A DNA stretch of 40,976 nucleotides from an uncultured Alphaproteobacteria bacterium (GCA_902537215.1 CACBAM010000018.1:1-40976); one strand, 5' to 3'. Positions 9,991 to 19,031 are shown, counted from the stretch's first letter. Program-made: numbers and translations. Notes: generated by a model from the letters alone, not told the origin.

Positions 9991-10284
9991 ATGAATGAAT
10001 CCTCCAAAAAAGAAAATTTGGATCAATTGGATAAAAAAATAGAGGAATTTAAGTCTAAAAAAGAGGAAAATAGACCCAAACGGCTGAAAGTTCAAAACGA
10101 CGGGTGGAGAATGGTAATTGAGCTTGTCACAGGAATGGTTTTAGGGGTGAGCTTGGGAATGGCACTCGATTATATTGTAGGGAGTGAACCCATATTTTTG
10201 ATAGTATTTTCTCTACTTGGCTTTATGGCTGGAGTTAAAACAATGATAGCTACAGCAAAAAAAATGAATGAAACAAACAACTGA
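9991..10284 (+). CDS. atpI: ATP synthase-associated protein AtpI
   Basis: Small membrane protein of 97 residues from the AtpI/AtpZ family, usually the first gene of Fo operons and implicated in c-ring assembly or Mg2+ supply. The N-terminal third is charged and probably coiled (KENLDQLDKKIEEFKSKKEE). Two membrane helices follow (about residues 46-66 and 70-90), with the family-like pattern G-x-x-L-G-x-x-x-G-x-x-x-D between them. The frame stays open upstream to 9907, overlapping the previous gene, but that extension is not family-like and contains the candidate promoter, so the ATG at 9991 was chosen. It is followed by atpB after 14 bp. Confidence 0.88.
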   Translation: MNESSKKENLDQLDKKIEEFKSKKEENRPKRLKVQNDGWRMVIELVTGMVLGVSLGMALDYIVGSEPIFLIVFSLLGFMAGVKTMIATAKKMNETNN

Positions 10285-10298
10285 TGATGCATAAATAG

Positions 10299-11042
10299 AT
10301 GGAAAAACAGTCAGCTTTTAATATTCACCCAATGGATCAATTCATCATCGACCCTATTCTTACAGGAGATAGCTTGGAATGGTATTCTTTTACAAACCAA
10401 GCGTTATGGATGTTAATAAGCTTGGTTTCGATCGCATTCGTCTTTATCTACGGATCGCGAAAGCATCAGCTGGTTCCTGGTCGGCTACAATCTATTGCCG
10501 AACTACTGTATTTCTTCATTAGAGATATGATCATCGATATAGCTGGACAGGAAGGGCTGAGGTACTTCCCCTACATATTTACACTTTTTATTCTAATTTT
10601 GTTTGGTAACGTTCTGGGGCTACTACCTTACAGTTTTACCTATACAAGCCACATCGCTGTAACAGGATTTCTTGCACTTTCCGTATTTATTACAGTTACA
10701 ATAATCGGCTTTGTGAAGAATGGGCTAGGATTTTTAAGTCTGTTTTGGATAAGTAGTGCCCCTTTAGCTTTAAGACCAATACTTCTAATAATAGAAGTGA
10801 TATCATATTTTGTAAGACCAGTGAGCCACTCTATCAGACTAGCCGGCAACATGATGGCTGGACACGCAGTGATAAAGGTATTTGCAGGCTTTGCTGGAGC
10901 CTTGGGACTAGGCGCAATAGCCCCTATATTCGCGATTACAGCAGTTTACGGTCTAGAAATGCTTGTTGTAGTAATACAGGCGTATGTGTTTACAATATTA
11001 ACTTGTGTTTATTTAAACGATGCTTTGCATCCAGGTCACTAA
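10299..11042 (+). CDS. atpB: ATP synthase Fo subunit a
   Basis: Integral membrane stator subunit that provides the proton half-channels next to the c-ring. The 247 residues start with the short family motif HPMDQFII and contain five or six hydrophobic helices. The essential arginine is Arg180 in [14 protein letters not shown], equivalent to E. coli Arg210. The C-terminal helix has the conserved E-x-x-V-x-x-I-Q-A-Y-V-F-T pattern. No clear ribosome site precedes the ATG, so translation may be coupled to atpI. It is the second gene of the Fo operon; the F1 genes are not in this window, as is usual for alphaproteobacteria with separate Fo and F1 loci. Confidence 0.97.
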   Translation: MEKQSAFNIHPMDQFIIDPILTGDSLEWYSFTNQALWMLISLVSIAFVFIYGSRKHQLVPGRLQSIAELLYFFIRDMIIDIAGQEGLRYFPYIFTLFILILFGNVLGLLPYSFTYTSHIAVTGFLALSVFITVTIIGFVKNGLGFLSLFWISSAPLALRPILLIIEVISYFVRPVSHSIRLAGNMMAGHAVIKVFAGFAGALGLGAIAPIFAITAVYGLEMLVVVIQAYVFTILTCVYLNDALHPGH

Positions 11043-11069
11043 TTATAATTTTTTAAAAGGAGCAATATT

Positions 11070-11309
11070 ATGGTTGATGGAAACTTAGTAGAAATGGGAA
11101 AGCTTATAGGAGCAGGTCTCGCCTGTACAGGGATGGGCGGGGCAGCGATAGGAGTTGGACACGTAGTAGGGAATTTCCTTTCGGGAGCACTAAGAAACCC
11201 AAGCGCAGCTTCTGGTCAGACCGCTACAATGTTTATCGGTATCGCTTTTGCAGAAGCTTTAGGAATTTTTAGCTTTCTAGTTGCATTACTACTCATGTAT
11301 GCAATGTAA
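11070..11309 (+). CDS. atpE: ATP synthase Fo subunit c
   Basis: Rotor c subunit of 79 residues forming a two-helix hairpin. The glycine-rich first helix ([14 protein letters not shown]), the polar loop R-N-P-S, and the second helix carrying the ion-binding carboxylate Glu62 ([11 protein letters not shown]) are all present. The Gln and Ser/Tyr positions expected of sodium-binding c subunits are not evident, so a proton-coupled enzyme is inferred. A strong AAAGGAG ribosome site lies 8 bases before the ATG, fitting the high copy number needed. It sits between atpB and the b' gene in the normal alphaproteobacterial order. Confidence 0.98.
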   Translation: MVDGNLVEMGKLIGAGLACTGMGGAAIGVGHVVGNFLSGALRNPSAASGQTATMFIGIAFAEALGIFSFLVALLLMYAM

Positions 11310-11327
11310 CTAAATACTAATTCAAAA

Positions 11328-11798
11328 ATGGCTTCCAATTCAGATAATAGCGCGGTGGGGATGCCTCAACTGGATTTCTCTACCTTCCCTAATCAAATAT
11401 TTTGGTTAGTTGTTTTTTGCGTGGTTTTGTTCGCCATCGTAAAGTTTTTTATTATTCCACGGATGGAGGATATTTTTGCAAATCGAAGAAAAATTATTGA
11501 TGGAAATATAGCAAAAGCTGAAGAAATTAGGCTAAGAGTGAGTGAGATAGAGAGACAGATTGAAGAGGACCTTCAAAAAGCTAAATCACAATGCGATGAA
11601 ATTATGAATGCTAGTGGAAACAATATTAAAGAACAAATGGCGTTGGCATTAGAAGATAGTAAAATCGCTACTACTCAACTCATAAGTGAAGCAGAAGGAA
11701 GGTTGAAAGAGCTCAGAGATGGTTCCGAGGCTGCAATTGAAAAAATATCAAAAGAATTGGCATCCGAAATAATTAGTAAGATTTCCAAAGGGAAGTAA
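11328..11798 (+). CDS. atpF2: ATP synthase Fo subunit b'
   Basis: One of two b-type peripheral stalk subunits, 156 residues. A short N-terminus with MPQLDFSTFPNQIFWL leads into one membrane helix (about residues 24-44), then IIPRMEDIFANRRKIIDGNI and a long charged coiled coil to the end (AEEIRLRVSEIERQIEEDLQ). The proline before the helix and the PRMEDIFANR segment are typical of b'. Photosynthetic bacteria and alphaproteobacteria use a b/b' heterodimer instead of the b2 homodimer of E. coli. There is no clear ribosome site before the ATG; translation may depend on the highly expressed upstream atpE. The b gene follows 6 bp later. Confidence 0.93.
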   Translation: MASNSDNSAVGMPQLDFSTFPNQIFWLVVFCVVLFAIVKFFIIPRMEDIFANRRKIIDGNIAKAEEIRLRVSEIERQIEEDLQKAKSQCDEIMNASGNNIKEQMALALEDSKIATTQLISEAEGRLKELRDGSEAAIEKISKELASEIISKISKGK

Positions 11799-11804
11799 GT
11801 TAAA

Positions 11805-12413
11805 ATGAAAATATTCAGACAATTGAGATTAAACATTAAAGCTTTACAAATAGCGCTTCCTGCTTTTGCCCTTTCATGTGGGGTAAGTTATGCTGCTGGC
11901 TCAAAAAAATTAATTAGTTTAGATAATACGGATTTTGTTGTTTTAATTTCCTTTTTGATATTTGTGGGCGTCTTGGTCTATTTCAAAGTACCTTCCATTG
12001 TTGGAGCTTTATTAGATAAGAGATCTAATGATATTCAGAATGAGATTGAGAAGGCTGGAGAAATATTGGAAGAAGCAAAGAAAATTCTTTCTTCGATTGA
12101 GGCCGATCATATAAGAACAAGTGAAACGATTGGACAAATGGTACAAAGTGCTAAAACTCGAGCAGGAGATGACGAAGAAAAGGCCAAAAAAAATATTGAG
12201 GAACTAATGAGAAATAAACTCATTTCTGCCGAAGGACAAGTAATGTCAAATGAAAGAAAAATTCTTGAGGAGATAGAAGGTCGCGCAATAGATTTGAGCA
12301 TTGAAAAAGTGCGAAAGAAGTTATCCAAAAGCTTATCAAGCAGTGAGTATGATAACCAATTTGACTCATCCATCCAGTCAATAGAAAAAGGTTTAAAGAA
12401 AGTTTACAGTTAG
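11805..12413 (+). CDS. atpF: ATP synthase Fo subunit b
   Basis: Second b-type stalk subunit, 202 residues, last gene of the Fo operon. The first 31 residues look like a cleavable signal peptide (positive start, hydrophobic core ALQIALPAFALSCG, then SYAA). A second hydrophobic helix follows (about residues 44-60, VLISFLIFVGVLVYF), then a long coiled coil beginning with LLDKRSNDIQNEIEKAGEILE. The extended N-terminus is known in other alphaproteobacterial b subunits and would place residues 32-43 on the outer face. The spacing of 6 bp to b' implies cotranslation. The remaining C-terminal part matches the delta-binding end of b subunits in character but is not distinctive. Confidence 0.92.
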   Translation: MKIFRQLRLNIKALQIALPAFALSCGVSYAAGSKKLISLDNTDFVVLISFLIFVGVLVYFKVPSIVGALLDKRSNDIQNEIEKAGEILEEAKKILSSIEADHIRTSETIGQMVQSAKTRAGDDEEKAKKNIEELMRNKLISAEGQVMSNERKILEEIEGRAIDLSIEKVRKKLSKSLSSSEYDNQFDSSIQSIEKGLKKVYS

Positions 12414-12480
12414 AGCTATAGGGATACTTTCTAAATTTTATTTAATTCGTCCATCCTTTAAAAAGAAAATTAAAATCCTC

Positions 12481-13464
12481 ATGATAGACACTAAAAAATA
12501 CAGTGTGACAGCTATAGGAAACGCAATGCTAGATCTCGTCTGTGAGGTACCCGACCACTTTCTTAACCAAGAAGGAATTTCGAAAGGAGTTATGAATCTA
12601 GTCTCCAGGGAAAGATCAAATGATATTTTAAAATTAGTTCGACCAATCAAAGAGACTGCGGGAGGATCTGCAGCCAATACAATTTCAACTCTGGCAAAGC
12701 TAGGTTTAAAAACCGGTTATATAGGGAAAATTGCTGATGATCCAAAGGGTAAGTTATTCAAAAAAGATTTGTTGGACAACTCAATATTTTATAACACTGA
12801 ATTTCTGGATAAAAGCTATACTGAATCAACTGGTAAATGCATTGTTTTGATCACGCCTGATAAAGAGAGGACAATGAACACTTATCTTGGAGCTACAGAA
12901 TTTCTCACCGATATTGATATAGATGAAGAGCTTATTGCCCAAAGTGAATGGTTGTATCTTGAAGGATATCGATTTGATGGGCAAAGAAGTAAAAAGGCTT
13001 TTTATAAAGCTATTGAAATTGCAAAAAAAAATAAAACAAAAATTACGCTTACACTGTCTGATAGTTTTTGTGTTGATCGACATCGGTCTGATTTTATCTA
13101 TCTCTTGAAAGAGTCCGTAGACATGGTGTTTTGTAATGAGGATGAATTAAAATCGTTATACCAAATTGATGATATTAAAAAGGCCAAGGAATTTATTGAT
13201 GAATCCATAAGTTGCGTGGCCTGTACCTGTGCAGAAAGGGGTGCTTATTTATTTCAGGGGTCATCTACAAGCGAAATTTTAACAAGCAAAGTAGCTGTAG
13301 TCGATACAACAGGAGCGGGGGATAGTTTTGCTGCAGGATTTTTATATGGACTTTCAAAAAATTTTACATTTGAAAAGTGTGCTACTTTTGGAAATATTAT
13401 TGCAGGTGAAGTGCTAAAAATTTACGGTCCTAGGATAGAAAAAAGTTTGAAGAATTGGTTATGA
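12481..13464 (+). CDS. PfkB-family carbohydrate kinase, probably adenosine kinase
   Basis: Ribokinase-fold kinase of 327 residues. The N-terminal motif TAIGNAMLDLVCEVPD and the GGSAANT substrate-loop motif match alphaproteobacterial adenosine kinases, which phosphorylate adenosine to AMP. The PfkB signature 2 DTTGAGDSFAAGF contains the catalytic base Asp281 and the anion hole. Middle motifs such as GYIGKIADD and CNEDELK are typical of the family. Length fits adenosine kinase better than ribokinase or fructokinase, but these subfamilies are hard to separate by eye. It stands 67 bp after atpF and converges on the ABC ATPase gene with an 8-bp gap. No dedicated promoter is obvious. Confidence 0.85.
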   Translation: MIDTKKYSVTAIGNAMLDLVCEVPDHFLNQEGISKGVMNLVSRERSNDILKLVRPIKETAGGSAANTISTLAKLGLKTGYIGKIADDPKGKLFKKDLLDNSIFYNTEFLDKSYTESTGKCIVLITPDKERTMNTYLGATEFLTDIDIDEELIAQSEWLYLEGYRFDGQRSKKAFYKAIEIAKKNKTKITLTLSDSFCVDRHRSDFIYLLKESVDMVFCNEDELKSLYQIDDIKKAKEFIDESISCVACTCAERGAYLFQGSSTSEILTSKVAVVDTTGAGDSFAAGFLYGLSKNFTFEKCATFGNIIAGEVLKIYGPRIEKSLKNWL

Positions 13465-13472
13465 GTTAGTGG

Positions 13473-14417
13473 CTAATTATTCTTTGTTAATAGTCTAAAA
13501 ACATCAGCTAAATCGGCTTCCTCCGTGGAGAGATCCATTATTATAATTCCCTGAGATCTTAAGCAATCAAGCAATTGATCTGTTTTAATTTCATTTCTGT
13601 CATAAGATATGGATAATTTTTGATTTTTATTTTCTTTTAAACTTGCTTTATAAGGAAGGTTTATTTTCTTCAAATTTAAATTGCTATATTTAATGTTTAT
13701 AACTTTTAGATTCACTCTAGCAAGCAAATCACTTGTGTCATTACAAGCAATTAATTCACCCTTATTTAAGATAGCTATTTTTTCACAAAGAGCTTGAGCC
13801 TCTTCTAAATAATGGGTCGTCAAAATAATAGTTGTTCCATTGGCATTTAAATCTTTCATATAATCCCACAACATTTCTCTTAGCTCAATATCTACCCCGG
13901 CCGTTGGCTCATCCAAGATTACCACCTTTGGCGCGTGAACAAGAGCTTTACCAATAAGCAACCTCCTCCTCATTCCACCAGAAAGGGATCTCATATAAGC
14001 ATTAGACTTTGTTTCTAAACCAAGTCTTTTTAATAACTGGTTAATATTTCTTTCTGACTTTCTTACACCGTAAAGACCTGCTTGTATATCTAGACTCTCA
14101 TAGGGTGTTAAAAATGGATCAAAGTTTGTCTCTTGTGGAACTACCCCAATACTTCTCTTAAATTCTCTAACATTAATATCCTGGTCGATATTACTTATTT
14201 TTACTTTTCCAGATGTCTTAATTACTAGACCGGCCAATATATTTATCAGTGTTGACTTACCTGCGCCATTCGGTCCTAAAAGGCCAAAGAAGGCTCCTTT
14301 GTTTACTTGTAAGCTTAAATTTTTTAGGGCAACAACTGGCTCACTCCTATCATAACCTTTATATACCTTATGTAAATTTTGAACCTCCAGACCAAACTCT
14401 GTTAATTCTGTTCTCAT
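13473..14417 (-). CDS. ABC transporter ATP-binding protein, ABC-2 exporter type
   Basis: Cytoplasmic ATPase of an ABC-2 type exporter (YadG/CcmA/NatA-like), 314 residues. Walker A is GPNGAGKST (48-56, Lys54). The ABC signature LSGGMRRRL, Walker B VVILDEPTAGVD and the switch histidine in LTTHYLEEAQ are all intact, so it should hydrolyse ATP. A C-terminal domain of about 80 residues follows, as in drug and polysaccharide exporters. No permease gene is adjacent: the downstream neighbour is a convergent kinase and the upstream neighbour is divergent. The partner membrane protein must therefore be encoded elsewhere. Substrate cannot be inferred. Confidence 0.92.
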   Translation of the reverse strand: MRTELTEFGLEVQNLHKVYKGYDRSEPVVALKNLSLQVNKGAFFGLLGPNGAGKSTLINILAGLVIKTSGKVKISNIDQDINVREFKRSIGVVPQETNFDPFLTPYESLDIQAGLYGVRKSERNINQLLKRLGLETKSNAYMRSLSGGMRRRLLIGKALVHAPKVVILDEPTAGVDIELREMLWDYMKDLNANGTTIILTTHYLEEAQALCEKIAILNKGELIACNDTSDLLARVNLKVINIKYSNLNLKKINLPYKASLKENKNQKLSISYDRNEIKTDQLLDCLRSQGIIIMDLSTEEADLADVFRLLTKNN

Positions 14418-14476
14418 GATATTTACTCTTCACTTTTATAGTAGTATTAGACATAAAATATGTTATTTATTTTGTC

Positions 14477-14644
14477 ATGTCGAAAGAAGTTATAATTACG
14501 AACAAAATTGTTATATCATGTAATGGTGATGATAGCAAAGGAAGCAATCACCCTAAAGTATGGCTAAAAATAAAAGAGACAGAGAATTTTATAGACTGCC
14601 CTTACTGCGAGCGAAGATTTTCATATCAACCACCAAAGGACTAG
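14477..14644 (+). CDS. zf-CHCC zinc-finger domain mini-protein
   Basis: A 55-residue protein starting at ATG 14477 and ending with TAG at 14642. Its spacing C-x9-H-x15-C-x2-C (Cys15, His25, Cys41, Cys44, with CPYCERRF) matches the zf-CHCC family, homologous to the zinc-binding end of the mitochondrial complex I accessory subunit NDUFS6. Alphaproteobacterial members are about 55-80 residues, so this is full length. The stop is only 3 bp before the polA GTG, so the two genes are probably cotranscribed, although no functional link is known. It diverges from the ABC ATPase gene, with 59 bp between starts. Association with NADH dehydrogenase is inferred from the homologue only. Confidence 0.85.
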   Translation: MSKEVIITNKIVISCNGDDSKGSNHPKVWLKIKETENFIDCPYCERRFSYQPPKD

Positions 14645-14647
14645 ATT

Positions 14648-17413
14648 GTGAATAATCTTAACTCTGGGAAGCATCTCATTTTGGTAGATGGTTCGGGATT
14701 TATATTTAGAGCTTATCATGCTCTCCCACCTCTTAAAAAGTCTGATGGAACACCTACTGGAGCAGTTTCAGGTTATTGTAATATGCTCTTTAAATTAATA
14801 AATGAGCTTAAGGAATTTAAAGCTACTCATATTGCAGTCGTATTTGACCATAAAGACAAAACATTTAGATCCAATATTTATCCAGGTTACAAAGCAAATA
14901 GACCCCCTCCTCCCGATGACTTAGTACCACAGTTTCAGTTAATAAGAGATGCTACAGAAGCATTTGGTTTTTTAGCAATTGACAAGAAGGGGTATGAAGC
15001 TGACGACATAATTGCAACAATGGCTAAGAACGCAACTGAAGAGGATGCTATTGTAACGATCTTCTCGTCAGACAAAGACTTAATGCAACTTGTTTCGGAC
15101 GACATAAAAATGTACGACCCTATAAGAAATACTTTCATTGATATTGATAGGGTACGAGAAAAGTTTGGCGTTACGCCTGACAAGGTAATAGATGTACAAG
15201 CTCTTATTGGTGATAAAGTGGATAATATTCCGGGAGTGCCAGGCGTCGGCGTAAAGACTGCTTCTAGCTTGATTTCGGAGTTTCAAACTGTAGAAAACTT
15301 AGTTAAGAAATATGAAGAAATTGATAAGGATCGAATAAGGAATTTGATTTCTGACAACATCGATAAAATAATTTTGTCAAAAAAGCTCGTTACCTTACAT
15401 AAAACAGTCGAAATCGATACAAACCTTCAAGATCTTGAGTTAACGACCCTAAATCTCAACAAATTGCTAGTTTTCACAAAACTAATGGAACTAAGTACAT
15501 TATCAAAAAGAATAGCGTCCCAATTAGAAGAATTCAATTCATCAAATATATCCAAAGACGACCAAAGAAAACTAATACCTCCAGAAAAATATGAAATAAT
15601 ATCAAATGAAGATGATCTTAATAGGTGGTGCGAAGAAATATTGAAGCAAAAGTTTTTTGCAATTGATACTGAGACCACCTCCCTTGATACTATTTCCGCT
15701 GAAATCGTAGGTATTTCACTTTGTATTGGAACTGGTAAAGCGTGCTATATACCAGTAGCACATGAAGCCAATCAACCTGAACATAGAGACTTAAGAGAAA
15801 AACAACTAGATAGAGATATAGTCTTAAATAGACTCCAGCCACTTTTGGCCGATAAAAGTATATTGAAAATCGGTCACAATATAAAGTACGACATCAAGGT
15901 TTTGTACAAATATAAATGCTACGTAAATTCTTTTGATGATACGATGTTAATGTCACACTGTATAAATGGTGGACGACAAAGACACAGCTTGGACTCAATA
16001 GCCAAGGATCTTTTAAATCATGAAACAATAAAACTTAAAGATCTTATAGGATCGGGAAAGAAAGAACTTAACTTTCAGAATGTGCCCATAAGTTTAGCAG
16101 CAGATTACGCCGCTGAGGATGCTGACATGACTTTTCGAGCATGGAAAATTTTAAAAAAAGAGCTTATTAAACAATCAGTTTATAGTGTTTATCAAAATAT
16201 TGATAAGCCAATGGTCCCGGTTTTAATAGATGCAGAGCTAAAAGGAATTAAGGTTGATAAGGAACAGTTGCGACGATTATCGCAATTTTTTGAAAAAAAA
16301 CTGAGTGAGTTGGAAATTAAAATATTTTCAATAGTGGGAGCTGAGTTCAATATTGCATCACCAAAACAGTTGGGTGAAGTTCTTTTTGAAAAGTTAAATT
16401 TGCCAGGTGGAAAAAAAAATAAATCCGGTGGTTTTCAAACGGGAGCAGATATACTGGAAGACTTGTCAGCGAAAGGTTTTGAGATTGCATCTTATCTCCT
16501 AGAGTGGAGAAAGATGTCAAAACTGAAATCCACTTATTCTGACTCGTTAATGTTACATATAAATAATTGCACAGGTAGAGTGCACACTTCCTTTAATCTC
16601 GCTGGCACATCCACAGGTCGTCTGTCGTCCTCTGAGCCAAATCTACAAAATATACCTATAAGAGATACAGAGGGCAAAAAAATCAGAGAAACCTTTATAG
16701 CCAAAGAAGGAGCTGAACTATTAAGCCTTGATTATAACCAAATAGAACTGAGATTATTAGCTCACATAGCTGACGTAAAAGGTCTTAAAGATGCATTTAA
16801 AAATAATATTGATATTCACGCGAGTACCGCATCCCAAATATTTAAGGTCGCTCTAGAAAAAGTTGATGCGTCTCTCAGAAGGAAAGCAAAGGCGATAAAT
16901 TTTGGGGTAATTTATGGCATTTCTGCATTTGGCCTATCAAGAAATCTTAGAATTACTCGTACTGAAGCCCAAGAATTTATAGATGATTATTTCAGACAAT
17001 TTCCTGAAATTAGAGACTACATGAACACTACGGTGGAAACTGCAAAGAAAACTGGCTTTGTAACCACCTTGTTTAATAGAAAAATACACTTACCAAACAT
17101 TGGTGCTAAGGGTCCAATTGGTGGCTTTGCTGAACGAGCCGCTATAAATGCACCAATCCAAGGTAGTGCATCAGATATAATTAAAAGAGCTATGATTAAG
17201 ATACATGAGTTTCTGAAAAGTTCTGAACTAGACGCTCACCTTTTATTGCAAGTGCATGACGAACTAATATTTGAAACTAATAAAGACTTCATTGATAAAA
17301 TACAAAATAGAGCTTCTAAAATTATGGAACAAGCGACATTACCATATTTGGATTTGGACGTGCCCCTGAAAGTTGAAGGAGGGCATGCAATTAATTGGTA
17401 TTTGGCTCATTAA
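14648..17413 (+). CDS. polA: DNA polymerase I
   Basis: Repair and Okazaki-fragment processing polymerase, 921 residues, with a GTG start right after the zinc-finger gene. The N-terminal 5'-3' exonuclease (about 1-290) shows VDGSGFIFRAYHAL, GYKANRPPPPDD and the helix-hairpin-helix GVPGVGVKTASSL. The proofreading 3'-5' exonuclease is intact: Asp340 and Glu342 in IDTETTSLD, IGHNIKYDIK, and YAAEDADMT. Polymerase motif A is DYNQIELRLLAH (Asp695), motif B is RRKAKAINFGVIYG near 743-756, and motif C is QVHDELIFE (Asp871, Glu872). All catalytic residues are present. The last 23 bp overlap the end of the convergent CinA-type gene. Confidence 0.97.
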   Translation: MNNLNSGKHLILVDGSGFIFRAYHALPPLKKSDGTPTGAVSGYCNMLFKLINELKEFKATHIAVVFDHKDKTFRSNIYPGYKANRPPPPDDLVPQFQLIRDATEAFGFLAIDKKGYEADDIIATMAKNATEEDAIVTIFSSDKDLMQLVSDDIKMYDPIRNTFIDIDRVREKFGVTPDKVIDVQALIGDKVDNIPGVPGVGVKTASSLISEFQTVENLVKKYEEIDKDRIRNLISDNIDKIILSKKLVTLHKTVEIDTNLQDLELTTLNLNKLLVFTKLMELSTLSKRIASQLEEFNSSNISKDDQRKLIPPEKYEIISNEDDLNRWCEEILKQKFFAIDTETTSLDTISAEIVGISLCIGTGKACYIPVAHEANQPEHRDLREKQLDRDIVLNRLQPLLADKSILKIGHNIKYDIKVLYKYKCYVNSFDDTMLMSHCINGGRQRHSLDSIAKDLLNHETIKLKDLIGSGKKELNFQNVPISLAADYAAEDADMTFRAWKILKKELIKQSVYSVYQNIDKPMVPVLIDAELKGIKVDKEQLRRLSQFFEKKLSELEIKIFSIVGAEFNIASPKQLGEVLFEKLNLPGGKKNKSGGFQTGADILEDLSAKGFEIASYLLEWRKMSKLKSTYSDSLMLHINNCTGRVHTSFNLAGTSTGRLSSSEPNLQNIPIRDTEGKKIRETFIAKEGAELLSLDYNQIELRLLAHIADVKGLKDAFKNNIDIHASTASQIFKVALEKVDASLRRKAKAINFGVIYGISAFGLSRNLRITRTEAQEFIDDYFRQFPEIRDYMNTTVETAKKTGFVTTLFNRKIHLPNIGAKGPIGGFAERAAINAPIQGSASDIIKRAMIKIHEFLKSSELDAHLLLQVHDELIFETNKDFIDKIQNRASKIMEQATLPYLDLDVPLKVEGGHAINWYLAH

Positions 17414-18119
17414 AATCTATTAAAATTTCATTAAAAATTTTATTTAGTAAAGTTATGTCAGTATGACTCAGAACTACTTCTACTCCATATACTCCTGAAT
17501 TATTAAAAGGATACGACCCAATAGAAACGTCTTTGTATCTATCTGCATACTGCCAAAGTCTTTCTGAGATTTCGCTTTCCTTCTTGAATATTTTTATAGT
17601 CTTTGAAAGAATTGGTTCAATCTGATCTAGATCTAGACTTATTTCCTGTACCATTGCTTCAAAGATCTGTGGGACTCCAGCCATGACGAAAACATTTTTA
17701 ATTATGAAGCCAGGAGCTCCGGAAACTTTATTTTTTATCAGCTTAGCTCCTTGAGGAATTCTTGCCATCCTTAGTCTAGCCGCATTTAGATCTTTTTTTC
17801 CATTTTTATAATTCATTGCTAGCAGCTCAACGGCATCATCTCTAACAAGCAAAGGAACATCAAAGCAACTTGCAACAGCTTCAGCGGTTATATCATCGTG
17901 GGTTGGGCCTATACCGCCACTAGTGAAGACATAATTTTTCAAAGAAGATTCTGTATTTATAACACTTTTAATAATATTATGGTCATCTGGAATAACCCTG
18001 ACTTCCCGTAGCGCAATGCCTTTTTTAACTAACATTTTTGCTAAATAATTTGAATTTGTATCTTTAGTTCTACCAGAAAGAATTTCATTTCCTATGATTA
18101 TAATTGAAGCTGTTCTCAT
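17391..18119 (-). CDS. CinA-type molybdopterin-binding domain protein
   Basis: Member of COG1058, the N-terminal MoaB/MogA-like domain of competence/damage-inducible protein CinA; 242 residues. Signature motifs are IIIIGNEILSGRTKDTNS at the N-terminus and FTSGGIGPTHDDITAEAV near residue 84, then PGFIIKNVFVMAGVPQIF. The C-terminal nicotinamide-mononucleotide deamidase domain of full-length CinA is absent, which is normal for the short alphaproteobacterial form. Proposed activities in the family include pyrophosphatase action on ADP-ribose or FAD-like compounds; for this protein the function is unknown. Its 3' end overlaps polA by 23 bp in opposite orientation. It diverges from map with 96 bp between starts. 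Confidence 0.87.
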   Translation of the reverse strand: MRTASIIIIGNEILSGRTKDTNSNYLAKMLVKKGIALREVRVIPDDHNIIKSVINTESSLKNYVFTSGGIGPTHDDITAEAVASCFDVPLLVRDDAVELLAMNYKNGKKDLNAARLRMARIPQGAKLIKNKVSGAPGFIIKNVFVMAGVPQIFEAMVQEISLDLDQIEPILSKTIKIFKKESEISERLWQYADRYKDVSIGSYPFNNSGVYGVEVVLSHTDITLLNKIFNEILIDFNEPNTN

Positions 18120-18215
18120 CTTAGTTCCAAATTTTTTGTGAATAGTGAACTTTACTCTTTACTGAATAAAGATTGGATAATAATCATAAACTATAAATAG
18201 ATTATTACTAAAAAA

Positions 18216-19031
18216 ATGCATAAGAATAAAGATGGAATATACATATACGGTGAAGATGCTTATATGGGCATAAAAAAGGCTTGTAATTTAGCCTCAAAAA
18301 CTCTCGATATGATTGGTCAATTCATTGAACCAGGCGTAACAACTGAAGAATTAGACAAAAAATGTCATGATTTTATTGTGGCTCACAATTCGGTTCCTGC
18401 AACATTGGGTTATCGAGGGTATCCAAAATCTTGTTGTATTTCTCTTAATCATGTAGTCTGCCATGGAATTCCTGGTAGAAAAAAACTTAAGAATGGTGAT
18501 ATTTTAAATATAGATGTTACCTGTATTCTTGAGGGATGGTATGGGGATACTAGCAGAATGTTCACCGTAGGTGAGATTAGTTTAAAATCAAAAAGGTTAA
18601 TTGAAATAACTTTTGATGCACTGCAATTGGCAATAAAGAACGTTACACCTGGCAATAGGTTTGGGGATATTGGAGCAGTAATACAAGAGTATGTAGAAAA
18701 AAATAAAATGTCTGTTGTCAGAGATTTCTGTGGGCACGGAATTGGAAGTGAATTTCATCAAGCACCAAATGTTCTTCATTATGGTAATCACGGCTCTGGG
18801 CCCAGGCTGGAAAGTGGTATGTGCTTTACAATTGAACCAATGGTAAATATTGGGCGACCAGAAACAAAAATTCTAAGTGACAACTGGACTGCGGTTACAA
18901 GGGATAAGTCGTTGTCAGCACAATTTGAACACACATTGTTTGTGAGGAAGGAAGGATGTGAAGTCCTTACTCATTCCTTCAACAACACATACTTTCCCCA
19001 AGGAGCTAAATTGCACCGCAACAGTGCTTAA
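18216..19031 (+). CDS. map: Methionine aminopeptidase, type I
   Basis: Removes the initiator methionine from nascent proteins. The 271 residues show all five metal ligands of the pita-bread fold: Asp100 and Asp111 (NIDVTCILEGWYGDTSRMF), His174 (FCGHGIGSEFHQAP), Glu207 (FTIEPMV) and Glu238 (AQFEHTLFV). GYPKSCCISLNHVVCHGIPG is the substrate-pocket region. No N-terminal zinc-finger extension is present, so this is type Ia. The reading frame continues past the expected fold end, and its last 26 bp overlap the 3' end of secA on the other strand, adding an unusual short tail (FPQGAKLHRNSA). Identity is secure. Confidence 0.97.
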   Translation: MHKNKDGIYIYGEDAYMGIKKACNLASKTLDMIGQFIEPGVTTEELDKKCHDFIVAHNSVPATLGYRGYPKSCCISLNHVVCHGIPGRKKLKNGDILNIDVTCILEGWYGDTSRMFTVGEISLKSKRLIEITFDALQLAIKNVTPGNRFGDIGAVIQEYVEKNKMSVVRDFCGHGIGSEFHQAPNVLHYGNHGSGPRLESGMCFTIEPMVNIGRPETKILSDNWTAVTRDKSLSAQFEHTLFVRKEGCEVLTHSFNNTYFPQGAKLHRNSA

